DNA of 64,000 bases from JBBQFI01 sp038321775 (GTDB lineage Bacteria > Verrucomicrobiota > Verrucomicrobiia > Chthoniobacterales > UBA10450). Of the stretch, positions 9,270-17,181 are shown one piece after another. The translations under genes and the position numbers were made by a program. A model generated the notes under the pieces. It saw nothing but the letters and a program-made list of their open reading frames with translations. It did no database searches and had not been told where the DNA came from. The stretch is taken from contig JBBQFI010000007.1 of assembly GCA_038321775.1 (NCBI GenBank), positions 139,042-203,041 on the forward strand, given 5' to 3'. Within the stretch, counting starts at the first letter, position 1, and each line of letters begins with the position of its first letter.

Positions 9270-9478
9270 GAGCAAGGGCGAGCCGCACTGGCATTACAGC
9301 TCAACTTCCTTCAGCACATCTTGATTCGCGACTTCCCGCCGCTCACCCGCTACCTCGCGGGCCTGACTGTCTAACCACCGGCCCCCAGCACGGTGTTTTC
9401 ACCATCCTCAAGCAGCACGGCCACGCCGCCGTCGTTGTTCCCAACAACATTCTCCTCGAAGGCAGCGCCGGCGAGACT
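9270..9478 (+). pseudogene. hsdM: hsdM fragment (type I DNA methylase, middle part)
   Basis: Two short stretches match the HsdM N6-adenine methylase just after its catalytic motif: ALQLNFLQHI around 9285-9320 and FTILKQHGHAAVVVPNNILL through EGSAGET at about 9398-9478. In intact HsdM these are contiguous; here about 75 bp with a stop codon separate them. CAGCACATC at the first edge and CAGCACGGT at the second suggest a short duplication or insertion. Upstream parts of hsdM are gone and no hsdS or hsdR follows. Confidence 0.65.
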
Positions 9479-9549
9479 GCCGCGCGAACACCCAAGCAAG
9501 AACGCATTCGATTGGCGCCAATGGATTTTGATGAGACGTTACAGAACCG

Positions 9550-10632
9550 ATGTCGGATTCCATAGGACAGCTGGAGCGAATTTTATGCGAGAGTGGGGTA
9601 ACCACAGTTGCGGCCCTGAACGCAATTTCCACGGCGGCGCGCGAACACCTCGACGCGGCTGTGTACGCGTGGTTTACGTCGTTCAAAGCTGAACACATTC
9701 GAGCTCTGACCGAATCGCCGGGGCTAAATCTCTGCCTTGGTATTCGGAAAAACATTGGCGACGATGTGATCTCTGCCCATGGAGAAGTCGTTGTCAAGAA
9801 GCTCGCATTTTTCTCCCAAACGGGGGTCTTGCTCACTCCAAAATTTCGCCACCCCGGCTGCCGAAAGAACATTATTCCGACATCATGGTACGTATTTGTA
9901 CTAACCTACCGCCAGCTCATCGCGGCCGGTATGCTCTTAGTTCTGCCGAAAGGTGCAACATACCTGGGATCCAATGACACCATCGGAGAGACGTTCATAA
10001 TGAAGGCCGAAAGACCTCGGACGGTCGAACGGAATTGGTTTCTTTTTGATGAGGAAATTCCTTCATTAAAAATAGTCGATTTGTCGGAACAGGCGCTACG
10101 CCGCCAAATGACAGAAATTTGCGGGCAGCAATGTGTCTCCGGGACACCAACTGCTTACATTCGATTACCGCAATTCCGGCACGTGCCAATGGACCTTTTG
10201 ATCTCGCTGCGCCGTAACCATGGCGATCTATTTGCTGATTACAATTCGACGATGCAGTCTTTTTTCACAGGAACTTCAAAAGCTAAGACGGAAAGGCAGT
10301 TACTGAGAGCTATCGAGAAAACAGATAGCGAAATTCGACGAATTGAAAATGAGCTGATCAAAATTTCTGCTACCAAGACGCTTCAAGCCAAGGAAATCGT
10401 CGTCGAGTCGGCGTGTGTTGGGCTTTGCGCCTACTTTAACCAGCCATTGTTAGCAGCGTTCTTTGGCGGCAACCTCATTCCTCAGCTAAGGCAGTTTATT
10501 CAACTGGGCACGGACCGGCGCGCTCTTGTCAGCGGCACACCGTTTTATTTTCCGTGGATGGTGCATCAGGAAAGCAAAAGGATCTCTGTCGCGCGTTCTG
10601 CGACCTTAGCACGAGTTGCCGAAGCGGCGTAA
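9550..10632 (+). CDS. hypothetical protein lying between two hsdM fragments
   Basis: 360 residues with no family I recognise. The sequence is well formed and protein-like, with no signal peptide or clear membrane helix. Residues about 243-272 (AKTERQLLRAIEKTDSEIRR and on) predict a coiled coil. The C-terminal third has a hydrophobic, Gly/Pro-containing segment (FNQPLLAAFFGGNLIPQLRQ). It lies exactly between fragments of hsdM, downstream of the two-gene helicase unit in the same direction, so it may be a cargo gene of whatever broke hsdM, or a late gene of the unit. No good ribosome binding site is visible before the ATG. Confidence 0.6.
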   Translation: MSDSIGQLERILCESGVTTVAALNAISTAAREHLDAAVYAWFTSFKAEHIRALTESPGLNLCLGIRKNIGDDVISAHGEVVVKKLAFFSQTGVLLTPKFRHPGCRKNIIPTSWYVFVLTYRQLIAAGMLLVLPKGATYLGSNDTIGETFIMKAERPRTVERNWFLFDEEIPSLKIVDLSEQALRRQMTEICGQQCVSGTPTAYIRLPQFRHVPMDLLISLRRNHGDLFADYNSTMQSFFTGTSKAKTERQLLRAIEKTDSEIRRIENELIKISATKTLQAKEIVVESACVGLCAYFNQPLLAAFFGGNLIPQLRQFIQLGTDRRALVSGTPFYFPWMVHQESKRISVARSATLARVAEAA

Positions 10633-10670
10633 CGCGCGGGTCAATCTCTAGATCCCTCCGGTTGAGGTAT

Positions 10671-10760
10671 GAGTCACTCGAAGACAGCGCCAACCTTCCC
10701 GATCCCGGCGTGATCGCGCTCGAAATAACAGAAGACCTGGAAGCTCCTCTAGCGCAATTC
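10671..10760 (+). pseudogene. hsdM: hsdM fragment (C-terminal end)
   Basis: The frame reads ESLEDSANLPDPGVIALEI followed by TEDLEAPLAQF, which is the C-terminal tail typical of type I HsdM subunits. It is preceded by unrelated sequence and has no start. It is probably the far end of the same gene whose middle part lies at 9270-9478. Confidence 0.65.
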
Positions 10761-10862
10761 CTGAAGACCCATCGGGAGCTCTCAGAAAAATGGGTCCAGG
10801 AAAGAATTTCGATCATGGAGTGGCCATCAAAACTTATTCCCGCTAGATTCTGAGCGTGCGAC

Positions 10863-11297
10863 ATGGCTAGGTACTGGTGGCAATGCACCTCGTGCGGCGA
10901 CAGGTCTGCTTGGTTGGCGGTGTGCCACTCACGCAGCATCGCTGCCTTCATCTGGGATGAGTTGGCACCGAGCGGATGGGATCAACGCCTCCTGCACCGT
11001 CGATGCAAGTGTAAGCGCCGCTCGTTGCGCATTACCTACAGATTTAAGCGCGGCGACGCTGATAGGATCAGCATCAAGCATATCGTTGGGCTCGGCCCGA
11101 ATAAGGATTATCTCCCAATGCTCTGGGACACCTTTCGGCATTCCAGTCCCCGGACGCACTGGATCGACTTCAAGTATCAAAGAGGCCGCAGCCCCTGGGG
11201 CCTAACCAAAAGGGTGGTTCTGGAAAGGGCGCAACTGGCGCGCCTATTGCGAGCCTACAAAGAGGCGACTGGCCGGGCGATCGATCCCACTGCGTAA
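10863..11297 (+). CDS. small zinc-ribbon-like hypothetical protein
   Basis: 144 residues beginning MARYWWQCTSCGDRSAW. The CxxC near residues 8-11 and a later CKC near residues 48-50 could bind one zinc. The remainder is basic with many Arg, Lys and Trp, suggesting nucleic-acid contact. I do not recognise the family. It follows the hsdM debris in the same direction and ends before the convergent DUF72 gene. Function unknown; association with the defence cluster is by position only. Confidence 0.5.
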   Translation: MARYWWQCTSCGDRSAWLAVCHSRSIAAFIWDELAPSGWDQRLLHRRCKCKRRSLRITYRFKRGDADRISIKHIVGLGPNKDYLPMLWDTFRHSSPRTHWIDFKYQRGRSPWGLTKRVVLERAQLARLLRAYKEATGRAIDPTA

Positions 11298-11396
11298 TAC
11301 TCCCTTCCGCCCGGTTCACTTCATTTCGACTCTTCTCTGATATCCAATCGGTAACCTGAAGGATCGAAGGGGTCAGAGCTTACTATCGCCACTAAT

Positions 11397-12329
11397 TTAT
11401 AATAAGGTCTGCTGGCGTTCGATTGCTTTGGTGATTTGGCCCAGCGCGGCGCGCAGGCGCAAGGCGGCATGCGGGGCGTAATCCTCGGCGTTGTTATTAA
11501 AGACGACGTGCACTTCCCTGGCTTCTCGCGCGAGCTTCTTCGAGCGCCCGGCGATTTCGGTTATCTCCTCGTCGCTGTAATCGTAGTTGAAGCGGGCGGC
11601 GACGGTTTTGCCGGTGGTGTAGGCCCTGGCGTCGCGCCCGTGCAGGCGCAGGTAGGCAAGGGATGGCTGCGTGATTTCGTTCAGCTCCGGCGGCATAATG
11701 GTGAAATGATTCTGCTTCGGCGTGTCCACGGCGACGAAGGTGAGCGCATGCTGGCGGAAGAATTCCAGGGTCTCAGCCAGGCGTTCGCCTTCGGCCCAGT
11801 TGCGATTTCGTAGCTCGAGCGCGACGCGATATTCGCGCAACGCTTCCAGTAACGGGAGCAGTTCGTCGAGCTGATGTGCTTTCGGCGAAAACGCGGGGGA
11901 CATTTGCAGCAGTAACGCGCCCAGTTTGCCAAAAGCTCGCAGCATCTTCACCGGTCCGAGGAACTCTGCCAGCATCGCTTTCTCCAGTGCGGGCGTGAGC
12001 TTTACTTTTCCTTTGGTGTCGGTCTCCGCTTTTCGCTGCAACGCTCTCGGCAGAAGCTTGGCCGCCGTGGAATGCCGGGAGAAGAGCTGATGCAGTTTTA
12101 CGTCGAAGAGGAACCCTTCCGGCGTGGTGCGGCACCAGCGCTCCACCACTCGCGCATCGGGCACGGAGTAGAAGGTGGAGTTGACTTCGACCATCTCGAA
12201 CTGGCTGGCATACCAGCCCAGCCGATCGCCTGCGGCCATTCCTTTCGGATACCAGTGCTCGATAAAGCCGGGATCGGTCCAGCTGGCGGTTCCCACCAGG
12301 ATTCTGTGTTGCGTGACGGCTGCGCCCAT
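11397..12329 (-). CDS. DUF72 domain protein (YecE-like)
   Basis: 310 residues. It begins with the family hallmark ILVGTASWTDPGF and continues with WYPKGMAAGDRLGWYASQFE, VEVNSTFYSVP, the central F-KLHQLFSRHS region and the LRLHGRDARAY segment, giving the full TIM-barrel-like length expected for DUF72. The biochemical role of the family is unsettled. It is monocistronic. A ten-unit 21-bp tandem repeat lies 90-300 bp upstream of its start, which could influence its expression. Confidence 0.9.
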   Translation of the reverse strand: MGAAVTQHRILVGTASWTDPGFIEHWYPKGMAAGDRLGWYASQFEMVEVNSTFYSVPDARVVERWCRTTPEGFLFDVKLHQLFSRHSTAAKLLPRALQRKAETDTKGKVKLTPALEKAMLAEFLGPVKMLRAFGKLGALLLQMSPAFSPKAHQLDELLPLLEALREYRVALELRNRNWAEGERLAETLEFFRQHALTFVAVDTPKQNHFTIMPPELNEITQPSLAYLRLHGRDARAYTTGKTVAARFNYDYSDEEITEIAGRSKKLAREAREVHVVFNNNAEDYAPHAALRLRAALGQITKAIERQQTLL

Positions 12330-12422
12330 CTGTCGGTAGCTTTATTTTACTCTGTGGGGAGCGCTTTCGCCAAATCCAAACTGACCGGGGGTTTGGGTCC
12401 GACCGAAGGCTTGGAAGGCGTT

Positions 12423-12633
12423 GATCTAACTTGATGACGCCGTGACCTAACCTCATCAGAGGCGTATCTAACCTCATAACGCCACGATCAAACCTTATGG
12501 CGTCGCGATCTAAACCGCATAACACCACGATCAAACCTTATGACGACACGACCTAACCTGATGACGGCGTGACACAACAAGATGACGGCGCGATCTAACA
12601 AGATGACGGTATGATCTAAGCATTTTTCTGGCA
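12423..12633. repeat. 21-bp tandem repeat, ten units
   Basis: Units start at 12423, 12444, 12465, 12486, 12507, 12529, 12550, 12571, 12592 and 12613, a strict 21-bp period with one 22-bp step. Each begins GAYCTAAC or a close variant and continues with a block like TNATGACGGCG. On the minus strand one frame reads a heptad resembling LDRAVIR several times before frameshifting, so this may be an old coding repeat. Units differ at several positions, so it is not a recent expansion. Confidence 0.8.
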
Positions 12634-12655
12634 CGCATTCTCAGCACCCGTGAAT
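12630..12655 (+). pseudogene. 3' tail of a gene like the small membrane gene at 15139-15501
   Basis: The 30 bp before the first palindrome (CATTTTTCTGGCACGC, ATTCTCAGCACCCGTGA) match the last codons and stop of the gene ending at 15501, which also abuts a palindrome with the same 2-bp gap. Only the tail is present. Confidence 0.6.
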
Positions 12656-12744
12656 CTTGACCGCTTTAAGCGGTCAAGTTGTTCGGAACCCATGCTGAGG
12701 AGAAACAATTTAATCATAGCGTGTGTGTGATCTTGTTTTTCGGA

Positions 12745-12785
12745 GTCGCCAGTTCGCTGAAATCGCGAATGATGTGAAGATAGAA
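12745..12785 (+). pseudogene. hsdM 3' tail remnant
   Basis: With one base missing the sequence reads FAEIANDVK after a GVA-like stretch, matching the FAEIANDL-type end of HsdM. It follows the first palindrome. Confidence 0.45.
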
Positions 12786-12843
12786 CGTTCGTGAACGCGT
12801 GGCGCGATCACCCGCACGCGAGGGCACGTGCGCTCCCCAGATC

Positions 12844-12930
12844 GAAGAATGAACAATTACGCTTCGGCAAGGACTGAGGCTTTCTTGTTCAGAATGGCCA
12901 TTGCCTCTTGCAGCTCGTCAAAGTCAACCT
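12844..12930 (-). pseudogene. duplicated 3' end of the response regulator gene
   Basis: About 85 bp nearly identical to 16778-16857, covering the stop and last 20-25 codons of the response regulator (ends KKASVLAEA in the intact gene). The match stops at GTCAAAGTCAA, where the DNA switches to hsdM-like sequence. Confidence 0.75.
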
Positions 12931-13292
12931 CGACATCTTGACTCCTTCGCCACCTAGCTCAGTCGGCCTCTCGGCTCTGCCCATCTCGTTCTCCGCTTCC
13001 CAGCGAATTCAGGTCTGGCTAAAAGACGATCCGCCTTCGCGCACGCTTTGGCGCGACAAGAAGCCTCGAAGACAGCGCCAACCTGCTTGGATTAGAAATC
13101 CAAGTTGCCCGGTTTCCCTAGACACACTCAAAGTCTCGGTGCCTCCCACCGTAAAGCTGGCAGCCGTTAGCACGCACGACCAGCGCTCGATCCCGGCGTC
13201 ATTGCCCTCGAAATCACCGAAGACCTCGAAGCCGCCGCCTGCTCGCGAACGCTTTCGGAGTCGCCCAGTTCGCCGAAATCGCTGCTGATCTT
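12919..13292 (+). pseudogene. degraded hsdM C-terminal region
   Basis: Ordered blocks of the HsdM C-terminus appear with insertions and frameshifts between them: VKVNLDIL at 12919, a WLKDD block near 13016, LEDSANL near 13067, DPGVIALEITEDLEAA from 13189, and QFAEIAADL at 13265-13291. The order matches that in intact HsdM. There is no plausible start and several stops. Confidence 0.6.
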
Positions 13293-13408
13293 AAACGGTA
13301 GTGTGCGATGAGTCTGTTCACGCAATTGGGTCCAGGGTGATTAGGGGTCAGTCAACAAATCTTGACACGTGTAACAGATCGGCGGGTTTGCTCTCGTCGA
13401 ACGAACAA

Positions 13409-14260
13409 ATGAATCCCGAGGAACAGAACAAGACGCTGGATGCGTGGCAAACGTCCGCGCGGTATTGGGATAAGTATCGAGCGCTGATCGCGCAAATGTT
13501 CGCGCCTCTAACGTCGGGTTTAATTGAAGAAGCACGGATCTTGATTGACCAGACGGTGCTCGATATAGGTGGCGGAAGCGGCGAGCCATCTCTCACCATC
13601 TCAGAGATTGTCGGGTCGACCGGATCAATCATGTACACCGACCCAGTTGCCGGTATGGTCGAGACTGCTCAGGCCGAAGCGGGCCGGCGCGATCTGGCCA
13701 ACATTCAGTTCAAGCAATGTTCCGCCGATGATTTACCGTTCGCCGACCATACATTTGACGCGGCCGTCGGCCGGTTATCGGCAATGTTTTTCGTCGATCC
13801 CGTTACCGCATTGCGGGAGGCACTCCGAGTAGTTCGCAACGATGGATATGTCTCGTTTGCCGTTTGGGGTCCGAAAGAAGTTAATCCTTTCTTTTCGACT
13901 GTGAACGATGCGGTCGACCGGTTTGTGGAATCTCCCAAAGAGGACCCCGAGGCGCCGGATGCATTTCGTTTCGCCGCGTCCGGTAAGCTGGCTGCGAATT
14001 TGGAAAATGCCGGCGCTGAACATGTGATTGAGCGTGAGCTGAATTTTCGGATCGAAGTAGCAATCTCATTTGAGCAGTTCTGGCAGTTGCGGACCGAGAT
14101 GTCCGAAAGTTTGCGCAAACAAATGGCCAGTCTCGCGCCCGCCCAACTACCGACCATAAAACAGGCTGCGGTCGATGCAGCGAAGAGATACTTCGTCACC
14201 GGGCAAATGAGTTTCCCGGCGCGAGCATTGATCGTCACCGGCAGAAAACCCGCAGGGTAA
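13409..14260 (+). CDS. class I SAM-dependent methyltransferase
   Basis: 283 residues from the ATG at 13409 (MNPEEQNKTLDAW); the longer upstream frame runs through hsdM debris and is rejected. The AdoMet-binding motif is VLDIGGGSGEPSL, followed by an acidic end of strand 2 (YTDPVAGMVE), CSADDLPFADHTFDAAVGRL as motif II/post-II, and LREALRVVRNDGYVSFAVWG, typical of the Methyltransf_11/UbiE-like group. The substrate cannot be told. It lies inside the palindrome array, between the first and second palindromes. Confidence 0.85.
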   Translation: MNPEEQNKTLDAWQTSARYWDKYRALIAQMFAPLTSGLIEEARILIDQTVLDIGGGSGEPSLTISEIVGSTGSIMYTDPVAGMVETAQAEAGRRDLANIQFKQCSADDLPFADHTFDAAVGRLSAMFFVDPVTALREALRVVRNDGYVSFAVWGPKEVNPFFSTVNDAVDRFVESPKEDPEAPDAFRFAASGKLAANLENAGAEHVIERELNFRIEVAISFEQFWQLRTEMSESLRKQMASLAPAQLPTIKQAAVDAAKRYFVTGQMSFPARALIVTGRKPAG

Positions 14261-14413
14261 CGAATTGACGTCCGCATCGCCGCCGAATGGAGCAAAGGGG
14301 ATGAACGACATAGAAGGTTAAGTGACGAGGGTAGAAGAGGTGCGTTGGGGTCGCGTCTAAACATTCAACATTTCGAGCCTGATGGAAGCCGAGCTGCGCG
14401 TGACCCTGCCCAA

Positions 14414-14504
14414 GCCGTTTACTTCTGCGGAACGGTAATGGGCGTGCCTTTTGCGCCGGCGGAGAAGGCGATCATTCGACTGGTTCTGTCCCGTGGTTCG
14501 CGCG
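14414..14504 (-). pseudogene. cupin-like 3' tail, copy 1
   Basis: Read on the minus strand, this resembles the C-terminal end of a cupin-like protein: an N-H-G-T-E-P turn followed by an AF-type strand and GTPIT. Related copies are at 14706-14798 and 18065-18153. Family assignment is tentative; the repetition is certain. Confidence 0.45.
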
Positions 14505-14578
14505 GTAGTGCCATAGCGCGCTCTACCCAAACAAGATCTCAAAGCCGCACTCAGATCAACCCCGGCTCGTCCTGAAAA

Positions 14579-14869
14579 CTTGACCGCTTAAAGCGGTCAA
14601 GATATCTTTCGCTTGCGGCGTCACAAGCATGTGACGAGGTGAAAGCTGACACCTGACACCTGGGAAATCTCCCTTGGCGCGCCGTAGCCTCAGCGAAGGA
14701 GGCAAGCCGTTTACTTCTGCGGAACGGTGATGGGCGTGCCTTTTACGCTAGCTTAGAAGGCGATCAGTTCGACCGGTTCTGTCCCGTGGTTCGCGCGCAT
14801 ACACATCCCCACACTTGTAATCAACTAATCTCCAGTCCGTTATAATCTTGACCGCTTTAAGCGGTCAAG
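14579..14869. repeat. palindrome-delimited cassette, long class, copy 1
   Basis: About 245 bp between palindromes at 14579 and 14847. It contains GACAAG/CACAAG-CATGTGACGAGGTG, GGAAATCTCCCTTGGCGCGCC, the second cupin-like tail (14706-14798, minus) and CACACTTGTAATCAACTAAT. The whole interior is duplicated at 17962-18201, also bounded by palindromes, so the palindromes mark the edges of the duplicated unit. Confidence 0.75.
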
Positions 14870-14987
14870 ATGCCGAACCACGCTGAGAGAGAGGGGGAGA
14901 TTTGCGATCGCCCTTGCCTTGATTCTTCCTGGCCTGATGAAACAATTCCCGTGTCGTCTGAAATCTTGACCGCTTAAAGCGGTCAGG
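14847..14987. repeat. palindrome-delimited cassette, 113-bp class, copy 1
   Basis: Spacing 118 bp. Interior blocks: CCACGCTGAGAGAGAGGG, GATTCTTCCTGGCCTGATGA, AACAATTCCCGTGTCGTCTG. Related to the four copies at 15504, 17826, 18202 and 18441. Confidence 0.75.
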
Positions 14988-15055
14988 ATTACCGCCGCGG
15001 TTCAAGCCCAATTTTTTAATCAAAAACTAAGTACGATTCGTATGTTATACGTACT

Positions 15056-15100
15056 GCGCTCGCCCAGTTCGCCGAAATAGCGAATGACTTGAAAGGTTCC
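15056..15100 (+). pseudogene. hsdM 3' tail remnant
   Basis: Reads ALAQFAEIANDLKGS in frame, a close match to the end of HsdM. It follows a palindrome cassette and precedes the small membrane gene at 15139. Confidence 0.6.
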
Positions 15101-15138
15101 GCGAAGAAGGCCCCTACTCAGAGACGCAGATTGCCCAG

Positions 15139-15501
15139 TTGTTTGCTGACCAGCAGGTAAATCGCAGCACGCCATGCAAACCGGCGACGAACGGTGATTG
15201 GAAAACGATCGATGATTACCTGCCGATGTTAAAGTACGGAACTCAGTTACCAGTGCCGAGCAAACCTCCGCCGGTGCCGAGCCAAACCTCGTCGACGCCG
15301 CTGCTACCTGGCAATTCCGTGCGAATAACAGATGTCGACGTTCCGTTTTTCTCTGTCTTGAAGATGGCTTTCAAGATTTTTGCAGCATGGCTGATCGTCG
15401 CGTGTTGCTTCATTCCTGTCATGATCGCCCTTTGGTTTTTCATCTTCGCCGCGATCTTCGCATTTTTCGGGCACGCGTTCTCAGCCTCTCAGCACCCGTG
15501 A
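15139..15501 (+). CDS. small membrane protein
   Basis: 120 residues from a TTG; the first 50 residues are Pro/Ser-rich and the true start may lie further in. The C-terminal half (from VRITDVDVPFFSVLKMAFK) has a short conserved-looking lead and two hydrophobic helices (KIFAAWLIVACCFIPVMI and ALWFFIFAAIFAFF), similar in form to small Verrucomicrobia membrane proteins with a DVD/DID-PF lead. Function unknown. Its stop codon ends 2 bp before a palindrome, and a copy of its last codons sits at 12630-12655 before another palindrome. Confidence 0.55.
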   Translation: MFADQQVNRSTPCKPATNGDWKTIDDYLPMLKYGTQLPVPSKPPPVPSQTSSTPLLPGNSVRITDVDVPFFSVLKMAFKIFAAWLIVACCFIPVMIALWFFIFAAIFAFFGHAFSASQHP

Positions 15502-15503
15502 AT

Positions 15504-15638
15504 CTTGACCGCTTTAAGCGGTCAAAATAATGAAGCCACGCGAAGAAGGAGATTTAGGCCGACTCCGATTTGTCTGATTCCCGGGCCGATAAAACAATCC
15601 TTGTGTCGTCTGAAATCTTGACCGTTTAAGGCGGTCAA
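15504..15638. repeat. palindrome-delimited cassette, 113-bp class, copy 2
   Basis: Spacing 113 bp. Interior blocks AAGCCACGCGAAGAAGGAGA, TGTCTGATTCCCGGG and AACAATCCTTGTGTCGTCTG align with the other members. The right palindrome carries a T-G wobble pair. Confidence 0.75.
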
Positions 15639-15703
15639 CTGCGTTTGACCTTGTTTACAGATTCCAGTTCGCTCGTTAGACTTGACCGCTTTAAGCGGTC
15701 AAG
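15617..15703. repeat. palindrome-delimited cassette, 64-bp class, copy 1
   Basis: Spacing 64 bp. The interior (TGCGTTTGACCTTGTTTACA, then GTTCGCTCGTTAGA) matches 17493-17532, the interior of the second copy. Confidence 0.75.
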
Positions 15704-15740
15704 ATGTTAAGACACCGTTGTCTGCTCGCAAAGTGTTCGT

Positions 15741-15780
15741 AGTCGCCCAGTTTGCCGCCGTAACGGATGCGAAGCAACGG
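15741..15780 (+). pseudogene. hsdM 3' tail remnant
   Basis: Reads VAQFAAVTDAKQRPG, a diverged form of the HsdM-like tail seen at 15056-15100, again just after a palindrome (15681-15703). Confidence 0.4.
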
Positions 15781-15850
15781 CCGGGCTTTCCAATCGCAGT
15801 CGACCTAGAGCGGAAGATTGCGAGCCGATGCGAGCTCGGAAATTGCAACC

Positions 15851-16114
15851 CTATCCGACGCTCGGGAAATGGATCTTCAACTTATAGCAGATGAAGAGAA
15901 TAAGGATCGCGCCCAGCGTCGAAAAGATGAGGCCGGCGGGATGGTAGCGTTCGTTGGCCGGACGCGAAAACATATGGGTGACTGCTCCGCCGAGAATCGA
16001 CCCGATGATTCCGAGCACGATCGTCCAGAAGATCGTCATGTGCACGTGCATGACGGATTTCGCGAGGACGCCCGCAATCAGACCGACAAGGATGTACCAG
16101 ATGAAGTGAAACAT
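15851..16114 (-). CDS. GlsB/YeaQ/YmgE family membrane protein
   Basis: 87 residues with the family pattern: MFHFIWYILVGLIAGVLAK at the start, a WTIVLGIIGSILGGAV second helix and a third helix near the end (FSTLGAILILFICYKL). These transglycosylase-associated small membrane proteins are linked to envelope or acid stress in enteric bacteria. A paralogue of the same length and about four-fifths identity by eye lies at 27956-28228. This copy is inside the palindrome array. Confidence 0.93.
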   Translation of the reverse strand: MFHFIWYILVGLIAGVLAKSVMHVHMTIFWTIVLGIIGSILGGAVTHMFSRPANERYHPAGLIFSTLGAILILFICYKLKIHFPSVG

Positions 16115-16471
16115 AGTTTTTGCTCCGAGGTTCTTTCGAACAACGCCAGTATGGCGAGCCGTTTCGAAATGACCAGGGTTTTCGGTAGGTAAGAATGCAA
16201 ATCGCGCTTTCTCGCACTGCGATGTTCACGATGAACCGCAAAAACGGCGCCGCAATTTCCTTCGTTCCGGTACTCCAAAAAATGATACGGGATACGCCGG
16301 CGATCGATGGCGGCGCGGAAGCGCAATTACTAATGAGGGCGGCAAACTCGCATAGCCTTGGTGAAAGCAACCATTCGGCGCGCGCTGCTCAAGCAAGCTG
16401 ACCTGCACACGCTGGGCAACCCACAAATAAGTTGGACTAATGGCGTCGGCCTGATATGCACCGGTTCTAAT
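16115..16471. other. intergenic stretch without a supported gene
   Basis: Short open frames exist on both strands but none has protein-like composition or a start signal. It separates the divergent GlsB gene and the microprotein at 16472. Confidence 0.5.
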
Positions 16472-16549
16472 ATGAACAGAAACATCTTTTACATCATCGG
16501 AGTCATTGTCGTTATCGTCATCGTCCTCAAGGTGCTCGGCCTGTTTTAG
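16472..16549 (+). CDS. 25-residue single-span membrane microprotein
   Basis: An ATG opens MNRNIFYIIGVIVVIVIVLK followed by VLGLF and a TAG. It is almost entirely one hydrophobic helix after a short NRN start. Microproteins beginning MNRN with one membrane span are recurrent in proteobacteria and others, with no known role. The ribosome binding site is weak, so the call rests on the clean helix. Confidence 0.5.
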   Translation: MNRNIFYIIGVIVVIVIVLKVLGLF

Positions 16550-16785
16550 ACCGAAAGCCGATAAGTTGAGAGTTGAGGGTTCGAGGGAATAACAGATGGA
16601 ATTGTTTGGGCAGGCATTCCTGGTTTCCTAGTTTCTTAGTTTCCTGATTCAACAGACCGAAATGCGGATCCTCCTTCGCTTCGCTAACGGCGTGACGAGG
16701 GAACCGAAAACGAAAACGCCGACCGCGTAAAAGTCTGACAGCTCACGCGGTGGACAGGTCAGGCTTTCGCAAACAAGATGAACAA
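16550..16785. other. intergenic filler
   Basis: Contains low-complexity direct repeats (TTTCCTAGTTTCTTAGTTTCCTG) and GACCGCGTAAAAG...CACGCGGT, which partly echoes the palindrome arms. No gene seen. Confidence 0.5.
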
Positions 16786-17181
16786 TTACGCTTCGGCAAG
16801 GACTGAGGCTTTCTTGTCCAGAATGGCCATTGCCTCTTGCAGCTCGTCAAAGTCAAACGGTTTGGTCATCATCATGTCCACTTTCAGCTCTTCGTAGGCT
16901 TGTATCTCCTCGTCCGCGAGATGAGCCGACAGCACGAGGATCTTGCCGCCAAAGTTTTTCGTCCTTAGTTGACGCACCAACTCCAGCCCCGTCATCCGCG
17001 GCATCCGATGGTCCGTGATGACGACGTCAAAAGGTTTGGCGGCCAGGCCGATCTTAATCAGTGCCTCCCAGCCGTTCCTCGCCTTGGTTACCTTGGCTGC
17101 GGGTCCGCCCACCACCATTGCGATCATGTGGGCAAGGGATTTTTCGTCCTCGACAACGAGGATCCTCAACGGGTGGGCCAT
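16786..17181 (-). CDS. stand-alone response regulator receiver protein
   Basis: 131 residues, a single CheY-like receiver domain without output domain. Acidic pocket E11/D12, phosphoacceptor Asp 57 in VVITDHRMPRMTG, a Ser/Thr position in LVLSAH and the conserved Lys in MMTKPFDF are all present. Such proteins relay phosphate or act by protein contact; the partner kinase is not in the window. A duplicate of its last 20-25 codons lies at 12844-12930, also inside the palindrome array. Confidence 0.92.
   Translation of the reverse strand: MAHPLRILVVEDEKSLAHMIAMVVGGPAAKVTKARNGWEALIKIGLAAKPFDVVITDHRMPRMTGLELVRQLRTKNFGGKILVLSAHLADEEIQAYEELKVDMMMTKPFDFDELQEAMAILDKKASVLAEA

Noticed and set aside
9408..9872. 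154-codon minus-strand frame opposite the hsdM fragment and unknown gene
   Set aside because: Arg-rich shadow with no start signal; the plus strand carries HsdM motifs and a coherent protein.
11773..12534. 253-codon minus-strand frame overlapping the DUF72 gene
   Set aside because: It is the DUF72 gene in another frame joined to the 21-bp repeat; no family resemblance.
12423..12633. 21-bp tandem repeat read as CRISPR
   Set aside because: Units are directly adjacent without spacers.
13301..13408. Longer start for the methyltransferase
   Set aside because: The added residues come from hsdM debris and a GGGGTCAG element; the ATG at 13409 begins the conserved part.
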